Shown: one piece after another, positions 1 to 6,935 of the stretch | How positions within the stretch are numbered: the stretch's first letter is position 1 | Layout of the letters: each line of letters opens with the position of its first letter | Assembly: GCF_003112535.1 (NCBI RefSeq) | Contig: NZ_BEWA01000005.1 | Span: 354,024-418,023 of the forward strand | Source of the DNA: Streptomyces rishiriensis | GTDB taxonomy: Bacteria; Actinomycetota; Actinomycetes; Streptomycetales; Streptomycetaceae | Length of the DNA stretch: 64,000 nucleotides | Direction of reading: 5' to 3' | Notes under the pieces: model-generated | Told to the model about the DNA's origin: nothing | Seen by the model: the letters and a program-made list of their open reading frames with translations, nothing else | Database searches by the model: none | Translations under genes and position numbers: made by a program

Positions 1-54
1 AAGAAGACGGTGGGGGGTGTGGCCTGACCATGCCTGACGCGATAGCCGCCGCGG

Positions 55-78
55 CCGTCACGCACCTCCGCGTGGCGG
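55..78. terminator. hairpin, possible terminator of the preceding gene
   Basis: Nine-base arms (55-63 and 70-78, one G-T pair) enclose a six-base loop. A plus-strand reading frame entering the window ends with TGA at 25-27, so the hairpin may close an upstream gene whose body lies outside. Nothing else is supported before the gene at 253. Confidence 0.35.
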
Positions 79-252
79 CCCGGCCGGCTCTCGGCCCGCC
101 CGGCCCCTCCGGTCGCCCGGCGCGCTCCGTGCGCGAGCCGCTCCCGGACGGGTCGCCGGGCGGGTCCCCGCCGCCTCTGTCGGCGCCCCCCTCTGCGCCC
201 GTACACTGACAAATCGTAGATGTGCGGGCGCAGTTGACCGGGGGGAGCCGCC

Positions 253-1821
253 ATGTCGGGGGACCAGTACGACAGATACGACCACACCGTCCAGGCCCCG
301 CCGATGCCGACGGCGCCGCCGCCGGCTCCGGCGGACGGAGTACGGGCCGTCGCGGTGGCCGTGCTCAACCTCAGCGGGCTGGGCCTGGGGTACGCGCTGG
401 TGCGCCAGTGGGTCCTGACGGCGCTGTGCCTGGTGGCCACCGCCGCGCTGCTCGTCGTGGCGCTGCCGGCCGATCCGGACGGCGTCCCGGCCCTCGCGCT
501 CGTCCTGTACGTCGCGTTCCTCGCCGCGGCGGCGGCGCACGGCGCGCGCGTGGGCCTGCGCACCCGGCTCTCGGGGCTTCGCCGCGCACCGCTCGCGCTC
601 GGGCTCGGGCTGCTCCTGCTCATGGCGCCGGCCGGCGGCGTCGTGCTGTACGACGGCGCGCGGGACGAGGCGACGCAGCAGATGCTCCTCGACCGGCTCG
701 ACGAGGCCGACCGTCTGGTGGAAACCGCGGGCGCGAAGCCGTTCGACACGGCCCGGTCCGACTACGACAGAGCGCTGTCGGTCTACTCCGGTCTGCGGTC
801 GGACCACCCGGGCTCGCGGGCGGCACAGCGGGTGCCGGCCCGGATGAAGACCTTCTACACGACGGTCGGCGCACCCTTCGCGCGGGGCGACTACTGCGCG
901 GCGGCGGCGCCTCTGAAGTATCTGCGCACGGTCCCCAAGAGCCTGCCGGGGACGGAGCTCGGGGAGCTGACGTCCTGGCCCGACGACCGGCTGGCCACTT
1001 CGCTGTACGCGTGCGCGTCGGCGGCGCTCACGGCCGGCGAGGCCACCTGGGCGTCGCAGTTCGGGGATCTGCTCGCCACGTTCCCCGGGTCCGCGCAGGC
1101 CGGGAAGGTCGAGCCGGCCGTGGCCGCCGCCGTCGTCCGCACGGAGAAGGGCCTGAGCGGGGCGGACCCCTGCTCGGCGGTCGAGCGGCTGCGCACGCTG
1201 GGAACCCAGATCGACGGCTTGACGGCCGGACGCGAGGGCGTCGGCGACGCCCTCGCCAAGGACTCCGGGCGGGCCGCGGGGAGCGCCGACGCGGGTGCCT
1301 ACACCTGCGGCGTGGACCAGTACCGGGACGGCGACTTCGACGCGGCGCAGAAGACCCTGACGGACTACGCCTCCGCCCACAAGACCGCCAAGAACACGCC
1401 CGTGGCGACGAAGATCGCGATAGCGGCGGAGATCGCCCAGACCGTGCCGGCCGCCGGCAAGACCCTGCCGACCACCCGCTCGGGCGGCAGCATCTCGGTG
1501 ACGGTGCAGAACGACAGCCCCGACGAGATCACCGTCCTTTACACGGGCCCGGTCACCGGGAGTTTCACCCTCAAGGCATGCGGCAGTTGCAGGGGGTACT
1601 CCCTGGGCAGCACCCTCAACCCGGGTTTCAAGCCGTGCGGCGACAGTGGGAAGAACTATCCGCAGCGCACGATCAGCCTGCCGGTCGGCACCACGTACTT
1701 CCTGCACAAGCCGATGGGCGACAGCCTGGCCACGCCTGCCTCGGACACCGCCGAGCTGCAGTCGGGCTATGTCTACACGGAATGCGCCTACACCACGCAG
1801 CGCCTGGGATCGGGTCTCTGA
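253..1821 (+). CDS. membrane protein with large C-terminal extracytoplasmic domain, unknown function
   Basis: The protein has 522 residues. Four hydrophobic segments lie near residues 29-50, 54-74, 79-100 and 111-133. A long helical region with tetratricopeptide-like spacing follows, and then a C-terminal beta-rich part from about residue 415 containing a CGSC pair and further cysteines, which suggests an exported domain held by disulfides. The start has GGGGGAG five bases upstream. I do not recognise a named family. The helical part could be a protein-interaction scaffold, but that is inference. The gene stands alone, with 144 bases before the next gene. Confidence 0.8.
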   Translation: MSGDQYDRYDHTVQAPPMPTAPPPAPADGVRAVAVAVLNLSGLGLGYALVRQWVLTALCLVATAALLVVALPADPDGVPALALVLYVAFLAAAAAHGARVGLRTRLSGLRRAPLALGLGLLLLMAPAGGVVLYDGARDEATQQMLLDRLDEADRLVETAGAKPFDTARSDYDRALSVYSGLRSDHPGSRAAQRVPARMKTFYTTVGAPFARGDYCAAAAPLKYLRTVPKSLPGTELGELTSWPDDRLATSLYACASAALTAGEATWASQFGDLLATFPGSAQAGKVEPAVAAAVVRTEKGLSGADPCSAVERLRTLGTQIDGLTAGREGVGDALAKDSGRAAGSADAGAYTCGVDQYRDGDFDAAQKTLTDYASAHKTAKNTPVATKIAIAAEIAQTVPAAGKTLPTTRSGGSISVTVQNDSPDEITVLYTGPVTGSFTLKACGSCRGYSLGSTLNPGFKPCGDSGKNYPQRTISLPVGTTYFLHKPMGDSLATPASDTAELQSGYVYTECAYTTQRLGSGL

Positions 1822-1965
1822 ACAAGGGGTGAAAAAACGGGGAATTACGGCTGCTGAAAAACCGTCACCCCGTGAATGCATGCTCCGTGGGGCGCACCTG
1901 ACGGGTGATAAGGTGCGCCGGAATTCTCTTGTGCACGCCCCACACGAAAGCCTTGAGACAACGAA

Positions 1966-3339
1966 ATGAACGACATAATGGCGGACGCCTCCCTCGATTC
2001 CTTCGTCCCGGGCGGCAGCCGCCGGCACCGCAGACCCGGCCGGAGCGGCGCCGGTCTGCGCCGGGCGATCGTGCTCGCACTCGCCGTCCCCCTCACCTCG
2101 GCGGCCCTGGCCGCCCCCTCGGCGTTCGCCGCGGGCAAGGGCGTCGGGACGACGGCCAAGGACACCGCGCCGGGTCAGGGCCTCGACGCCGACGACCAGC
2201 AGATGGTCACGAACCTGGAAACCCGGGTGTTGGACCAGCGGCTGGGCGGGAACGTCAGCGGCGTGGTCCTCGACTCCGCGTCCGACCGGACGCTGTGGGA
2301 CCACAACGGCGCGACCGCGCTGATGCCGGCGTCCAACACCAAGCTCGCCACCGCGACCGCCGCCCTGACGGTGCTGGGTCCGGAGCACCGGTTCACCACG
2401 AAGGTCGTCTACGGCGACGGCACGCTGACCCTCGTCGGAGGCGGCGACCGGACGCTGACGAGCGCCGACCTCGCCGAGATGGCGAGCACCGCGGTCGCGG
2501 GCCTGAAGGCGGCGGGGCTGACCTCGGTGAAGGTGGCCGTGGACGACAGCCTGTTCCCCGAGCCGAGCCTGGCCAACGGGTGGAACACCGGCTACTACCC
2601 CGACTCGGTGGCCCCGGTGCGCGCGCTCGTCGTCGACGGACGTCACGTGGAGGACACGTCGCTCGACGCCGGGCAGCTCTTCGCGCAGAAGCTGACCGCG
2701 GCCGGGGTGGGCGTCGACGGCGCCGTCACCCGCGCGACGGCGAGCCCCGGCGACGCACCCGTGGCACAGCACTGGTCGGCCGCGCTGTCGGACATCGTCC
2801 ACAAGATGATCAAGGTCAGCGACAACGACATCGCCGAGACCCTGCTGCGGGCGACCGCTCTGGGCGCGGGCCGCCCGGCAACCTTCGAGGGCGGCACGGA
2901 GGTCGTGCGCGAGGTGCTGAGCCTGCGGTACGGGGTGTCCCTCGACCACTTCGAGATCTACGACGGCAGCGGCCTCTCGCGCGCGAACCGCATTCCGGCC
3001 GCCACCCTCGCGGAGATTCTCGAACTGCTGACGGAGCCCCGCTACGCCCGCACCCTCGGCTCCATCCTCGACGGGCTGCCCGTCGCCGGCGAGGCGGGCA
3101 GTACCCTCGGCCCGGAGTGGGGCCGGTTCGACGACGTGAACTCCAAGTGCGCCGTCGGCAAGGTGCGCGCGAAGACCGGCACCCTCACCGGGGCCATCGC
3201 CCTGAGCGGTCTGACGCAGGGCAAGGACGGCAAGTGGAAGGTCTTCTCGTTCGTCGAGAACGGCTCCACGGCCGACGCGAACGCCATCAAGGACGCCATG
3301 GACGGCCTCGCGGCGACCGTCAACGGCTGCTGGGCCTGA
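1966..3339 (+). CDS. dacB: D-alanyl-D-alanine carboxypeptidase/endopeptidase (PBP4 type, family S13)
   Basis: This secreted penicillin-binding protein removes the terminal D-Ala from peptidoglycan stem peptides or cuts cross-links outside the membrane. The three active-site motifs are in order: SNTK at residues 123-126 (nucleophile Ser123), SDN at 285-287 and KTG at 403-405. A basic N-terminus followed by a hydrophobic stretch and an Ala-rich end (about residues 32-56) is a signal peptide. At 457 residues it is close to the actinobacterial S13 size. A second ATG at 1978 would shorten it by four residues; neither start has a strong ribosome binding site. A strong terminator follows at 3375-3405, so the gene appears monocistronic. 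Confidence 0.93.
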   Translation: MNDIMADASLDSFVPGGSRRHRRPGRSGAGLRRAIVLALAVPLTSAALAAPSAFAAGKGVGTTAKDTAPGQGLDADDQQMVTNLETRVLDQRLGGNVSGVVLDSASDRTLWDHNGATALMPASNTKLATATAALTVLGPEHRFTTKVVYGDGTLTLVGGGDRTLTSADLAEMASTAVAGLKAAGLTSVKVAVDDSLFPEPSLANGWNTGYYPDSVAPVRALVVDGRHVEDTSLDAGQLFAQKLTAAGVGVDGAVTRATASPGDAPVAQHWSAALSDIVHKMIKVSDNDIAETLLRATALGAGRPATFEGGTEVVREVLSLRYGVSLDHFEIYDGSGLSRANRIPAATLAEILELLTEPRYARTLGSILDGLPVAGEAGSTLGPEWGRFDDVNSKCAVGKVRAKTGTLTGAIALSGLTQGKDGKWKVFSFVENGSTADANAIKDAMDGLAATVNGCWA

Positions 3340-3374
3340 GACCGGCCGGGCGCACAGGGCAGCGGCAGTACGCG

Positions 3375-3405
3375 GACGGGCCGGCTCCAGCGGAGCCGGC
3401 CCGTC
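3375..3405 (+). terminator. factor-independent-type terminator after dacB
   Basis: A perfect 14-bp GC-rich stem (3375-3388 with 3392-3405) and a three-base loop lie 36 bases past the dacB stop codon. There is no T-run, which is usual for Streptomyces terminators. Confidence 0.75.
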
Positions 3406-3423
3406 GGCGTCCGCGGTCCACTT

Positions 3424-3463
3424 CACTCCACGCCACTCCACGCCACTCCACGCCACTCCACGC
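3424..3463. repeat. four perfect tandem copies of a 10-bp unit
   Basis: The unit CACTCCACGC is repeated four times without change, followed by a partial fifth copy (CACT). It lies between the dacB terminator and the palindrome before the response regulator gene. Confidence 0.9.
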
Positions 3464-3532
3464 CACTGTGACCCATACCACAAGGGAACGGTGCCGTTTC
3501 GATGACGTCGAGGGCTACGCTGGCCATGAAGT

Positions 3533-3551
3533 GAACGAAACCGTTTCGTTC
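3533..3551. promoter_or_regulatory. palindromic operator, TetR-like, upstream of the response regulator
   Basis: Perfect 8-base arms around a 3-base centre read GAACGAAA-CCG-TTTCGTTC. The site lies 40 bases before the start codon at 3592, so it probably overlaps the promoter or the transcript start. Its form matches typical TetR-family operators, but no TetR gene is next to it in this window. The binding protein is unknown. Confidence 0.6.
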
Positions 3552-3591
3552 CTAAGAGGCGTCCGCCCCCACCGCATGGAGAACGACAGCC

Positions 3592-4293
3592 ATGGCCTCC
3601 GTACTCATCGTGAACGACCAGCCCCTCCAACGCCTCGGCCTGCGCATGCTGCTGGCCGCCGAGCCCGATCTGACCGTCCTGGGCGACACCGCCGACGCAG
3701 CCGAAGCGGTCCGCCTGAGCGCCGCGCTGCGGCCCGACGTCGTCCTGATGGGAGGCCGCCGTCCCCGGCACGAGGACGTCGGGACCATCCGCCGCATCGC
3801 CCGGCCCTCGCACCTCACGGCGGTCGGCCGACCCGCCGCGGCGGCGGCCGGACCCCCGCCGCGGGTGCTGGTCCTGACCTCCACCGGCGACCAGGGATAC
3901 GCCTACGCGGCCCTGCGCGCGGGCGCCGGCGGATTCCTCCTGGAGACCGCCACCTCCGCCGAACTGACCGCGGCCGTCCGGGTCGTGGCCGTCGGAGACG
4001 CCGCCATCACCCCCGAGCTGACCCGCGTGCTCATCGACACCGTCCGCCACGACCGCACCCCCCGGCCCGGCGAGCGGGCGATCGGACCCGGCGCCTTCAC
4101 CCAGCGCGAACGCGACGTCCTGGTGGCCGTCGCCTCGGGCTGGTCCAACGCCGAGATCGCCGCCCGCCTGTCCATCGCCCCGACCACCGTCAAGTCCCAC
4201 GTCAGCCACATCCTGGCCAAGATCGGCGCCCGCGCGCGGGTCCAGGCGGTCGCCTTCGCCTACGAGTACGGCCTGGTGCACCCGGCGGCCTGA
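3592..4293 (+). CDS. NarL/LuxR-type response regulator with degenerate receiver
   Basis: The 233-residue protein has an N-terminal receiver-like domain (about 1-135) and a C-terminal LuxR helix-turn-helix (about 165-228, TQRERDVL, then a recognition helix around TTVKSH). It should bind DNA. The receiver has lost key residues. The site that should be the phosphorylated Asp, after VVLM, is Gly54. The acidic pair near the N-terminus is Asn8-Asp9. The position of the conserved Lys is Glu118. It probably works without phosphorylation, perhaps sensing a ligand or acting constitutively. No histidine kinase is adjacent. A perfect palindrome lies upstream at 3533-3551. Family assignment is firm; the signal is unknown. 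Confidence 0.88.
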   Translation: MASVLIVNDQPLQRLGLRMLLAAEPDLTVLGDTADAAEAVRLSAALRPDVVLMGGRRPRHEDVGTIRRIARPSHLTAVGRPAAAAAGPPPRVLVLTSTGDQGYAYAALRAGAGGFLLETATSAELTAAVRVVAVGDAAITPELTRVLIDTVRHDRTPRPGERAIGPGAFTQRERDVLVAVASGWSNAEIAARLSIAPTTVKSHVSHILAKIGARARVQAVAFAYEYGLVHPAA

Positions 4294-4312
4294 GAGCGAC
4301 GCCGTCCTGCCA

Positions 4313-4349
4313 CGACACGGCCCCGCGCCTCGCGGGCGGGGTCGTGTCG
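4313..4349. terminator. bidirectional terminator between convergent genes
   Basis: Fourteen-base arms (4313-4326 and 4336-4349, one G-T pair) lie between the response regulator stop (4293) and the stop of the minus-strand propeller gene (4364). Confidence 0.75.
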
Positions 4350-4363
4350 CTGGGGCGCGCCCG

Positions 4364-5344
4364 CTAGTCGCGAGCGCGCTGGTGGACGCGGGCGAGCAGC
4401 AGGTTCGGGTCCTTCCGGGTGAAGTACGCCGCGCTGGTCACGTACACGGTCCGGCCGCGGACGGCCACGGAGGTGGGGTTGGACAGCCCGTCGCCGGGGG
4501 TGAGAACGACACGGTGGGTGCCGTCCGGGCGGACCAGCGCGACCTCGCTGCCGCCGGTCATGGCGGCGAGCGCGGTGTCGCGGTGCCGCTCGACGAAGTC
4601 GAAGTCGTCGAGCGCGTAGAGACCGGTCGCCCGGGTCTCGATCGCGCCGGCGGACCCGTTCTCGCGCACGGGGACGCGCAGCAGCGTCCCGGCGTTGGTG
4701 TTGGACACCCACACGGCGCCGCGGTGGAACCGGAGCCCGTTGGCGCCGACCTTGGCCGCGGGCCTCGGGTTGCGCGGCTCCAGCGCGGCTCCCGTGGCCC
4801 ACGCAGTGGGTGCGCCCCCGGCGCGTGGGACGCGCCAGACGGTGCCCAGCACCGAGTCGGCGGCGTAGAGCACGCCCCGCCGCTCGTCGAGGGCGAGACC
4901 GTTGGGGAAGCCGGTCGGCGGTAGCTGGGCGATCTGCCGGGGCGTGCCGCCGTGGGCGGGGACGCGCCAGACGCCGGTCGCGGCGGTGCCCGTGGCGTAG
5001 TTGACGAAGAGGGTGCCGTCCTGCGCCCGGGCGATGCCGAGGACCACGGCCGAGCCGACGACGGGCGTGTGCGGGTTCGCCACCTCGGGCAGCGTCGCGA
5101 GGACCCTGGTCCGGCCCTGCCGGGTGACGTTGAGGACCTGCCGGGCGTTGGACAACGTCAGGTCGGCGGAGCCGTCCGGTTCCAGCGCGATGTTCTCCGG
5201 TGACTCTCCCCGGGCGAACTGGAGGTGAGCGACGACGTGAGGATCCGAGACGGTCGCCTCGCCTCCTGTGGCGGGCGCCGCGGCGAGCAGGCCGGCGGCG
5301 ACGGCGACGGCGGTGACGACCGCCGGACGGTGGACTCGGGGCAT
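4364..5344 (-). CDS. secreted SMP-30/gluconolactonase-like beta-propeller protein
   Basis: The 326-residue protein has a clear signal peptide (about residues 1-27, ending in an Ala-Gly-rich cleavage region). Repeated blades of the type NGLALD...GVLYAADS...GTVWRVP are spaced as in six-bladed propellers of the SMP-30/NHL class. It would act outside the cell as a hydrolase or a binding protein; the catalytic metal ligands cannot be assigned by eye. The start at 5344 was chosen because AAGGAAGG lies just upstream. Upstream in-frame extensions have no ribosome binding site and no export signal. Confidence 0.78.
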   Translation of the reverse strand: MPRVHRPAVVTAVAVAAGLLAAAPATGGEATVSDPHVVAHLQFARGESPENIALEPDGSADLTLSNARQVLNVTRQGRTRVLATLPEVANPHTPVVGSAVVLGIARAQDGTLFVNYATGTAATGVWRVPAHGGTPRQIAQLPPTGFPNGLALDERRGVLYAADSVLGTVWRVPRAGGAPTAWATGAALEPRNPRPAAKVGANGLRFHRGAVWVSNTNAGTLLRVPVRENGSAGAIETRATGLYALDDFDFVERHRDTALAAMTGGSEVALVRPDGTHRVVLTPGDGLSNPTSVAVRGRTVYVTSAAYFTRKDPNLLLARVHQRARD

Positions 5345-5548
5345 GGGAGCCTTCCTTGTGGGGAAGTCGGAATCGCCGCTGTGCGGCGGTCGGACGACCA
5401 TCTCGTCGCACCGGCCGCGGCGGCGGCAGTCGTGGCCGGGAGATCGCCCGCGTGGCCCAGGGCATGGACCCGCCTGCCGCTCACGTGGGTGAGAGGCATG
5501 CAGCAGACTGTGCCGTGAGACCGACACCCCTCCAGAAGGAAGCACAGC

Positions 5549-5833
5549 GTGATCATCTTCGGCACCAAGGGATACCTCTACCAGCTGGCGATACTGACAC
5601 TGGTGTGCGGCCGTTGCGGCAACCCCGCCGCCCACACCCTCAGGAAGCGGGTCACGAAGTTCACGCTGTTCTTCGTGCCGCTGTTCCCGATCTCGACGAA
5701 GTACGCCACGCAGTGCACCTTCTGCGGCGCGGAGCAGAAGGTGACCAAGGAGCAGGCGGATCAGCTGCTGGCGCAGGGTGCGGGCGCGGGCCAGCCGTAC
5801 GGCCAGCCGCAGCAGCAGCCGTACCAGCACTGA
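5549..5833 (+). CDS. small zinc-ribbon protein with hydrophobic centre
   Basis: The 94-residue protein starts at GTG with GAAGGA upstream. Two CxxC knuckles (CGRC near residue 20 and CTFC near 56) flank a hydrophobic, Phe-rich stretch that may associate with the membrane, and the tail is rich in Gln, Pro and Tyr. This matches the small zinc-ribbon family common in actinobacteria. Its role is unknown. It is divergent from the propeller gene and convergent with the sugar-binding lipoprotein gene at 5856. Confidence 0.72.
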   Translation: MIIFGTKGYLYQLAILTLVCGRCGNPAAHTLRKRVTKFTLFFVPLFPISTKYATQCTFCGAEQKVTKEQADQLLAQGAGAGQPYGQPQQQPYQH

Positions 5834-5855
5834 CGGAGGACACGGGGGACGCCCC

Positions 5856-6935
5856 TCACCCGGGGAGTCCGGCCCGGTCGCAGGCGGCCCGGAGCTGAGG
5901 GGTGCAGATACGGGCGACCGTGTAGGCGCCGTGGTCGACCAGGACGCGCGCGATGTCGTCGACCGTCACCGCGTCCGCGGTGAGCAGGACCGAGGGGATG
6001 CGGGCGGTGGTGGGACTGTCGGTGGTCGTGGTGGCCCTGTCGCCGGGATCCTCGCCCTTGCCGACGGAGACCGCCATGGCGGCCACGGCGGCCGCCTCGT
6101 CCTTGAACGGCTTGTACACCGTCATGAACTGCTCGCCCTTGACGATGCGCCGCACGGCGTCGAGGTCGGCGTCCTGGCCGGTGACGGGCGGGAAGTTCGT
6201 GACGCCGGCGCTCTTGAGGGCGGCGACGACGCCGGCCGCGATGGAGTCGTTGGCCGCGAGGACCCCGCCGATCCGGTTCGGGCCGAGGGCCGCGATGGCG
6301 GCGGACATGTTGGCCTGGGCGTTCTGGGTGCTCCAGTCGAGGGTGTCGTAGGACCTGGCGATCTTCACCTGGCCGCTGAGGACGGACAGGGCGCCCTTCT
6401 TGTACTGGGCCGCGTTGGGGCTGGCCGGGTCGCCGTTCATCATGACGACGTCGGCTCCCCCGGCCCGCTGTTTCATGCCCTTGAGCAGCGCCTCGCCCTG
6501 GAGCCGGCCGATGTGCAGGGCGTCGAAGCCGACGTAGCCGGTGACCGGGCCTTCGGCGAGGCGGTCGTAGGCGATGACCTTCACCCCCGCCCGGTGCGCC
6601 TCCTGCACCGAGGAGCGGACCGCCCGGGTGTCGGCGGCGTCGAGGATGAGGACCTTGGCCCCCTTGGTGACCATGGAGACCATCTGCTCCCGTTGCCTGG
6701 TCACGTCGTTCTCGGCGTTGGCGTACTCGACCTTGCAGCCGGGGCACAGCTTCTTCACCTGGGCCTCGATCAGCGGCCGGTCCGAGTGCTCCCAGCGCGG
6801 GACCGTGCGGCTCGGCAGCAGAAGCCCCACGGTGAAGCCCTCCCGGGCCGGCTTCTGCTCACCGCCGCAGGCGGCCAGGGGCATCGTCATGAGCGCCGCG
6901 GCGAGCACCGCGACGACGTGCTGCCGGCGGATCAT
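5856..6935 (-). CDS. sugar-binding lipoprotein without a transporter (xylose/ribose-binding type)
   Basis: This is a periplasmic-binding-protein-like lipoprotein of 359 residues with lipobox LAAC near residue 23. It is a clear paralogue of the binding protein at 9414: both share the stretch VIAYDRLAEGP, the MMNGDP motif, the PPVTGQDA motif and C-terminal RAAC...AG. It has no ATPase or permease in its operon. Its ATG overlaps the TGA of the upstream SpoIIE phosphatase gene by one base (TGATG), so the two are translationally coupled. That suggests a sensing role feeding the phosphatase/anti-sigma protein rather than uptake. Function as a sugar-family binder is well supported; the sensor role is inference. 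Confidence 0.87.
   Translation of the reverse strand: MIRRQHVVAVLAAALMTMPLAACGGEQKPAREGFTVGLLLPSRTVPRWEHSDRPLIEAQVKKLCPGCKVEYANAENDVTRQREQMVSMVTKGAKVLILDAADTRAVRSSVQEAHRAGVKVIAYDRLAEGPVTGYVGFDALHIGRLQGEALLKGMKQRAGGADVVMMNGDPASPNAAQYKKGALSVLSGQVKIARSYDTLDWSTQNAQANMSAAIAALGPNRIGGVLAANDSIAAGVVAALKSAGVTNFPPVTGQDADLDAVRRIVKGEQFMTVYKPFKDEAAAVAAMAVSVGKGEDPGDRATTTTDSPTTARIPSVLLTADAVTVDDIARVLVDHGAYTVARICTPQLRAACDRAGLPG

Noticed and set aside
58..4281. A minus-strand open frame of about 1,400 codons
   Set aside because: It runs antisense through three well-supported plus-strand genes. Its product is low-complexity Arg/Gly/Asp sequence with no domain, as expected for a shadow frame in very GC-rich DNA.
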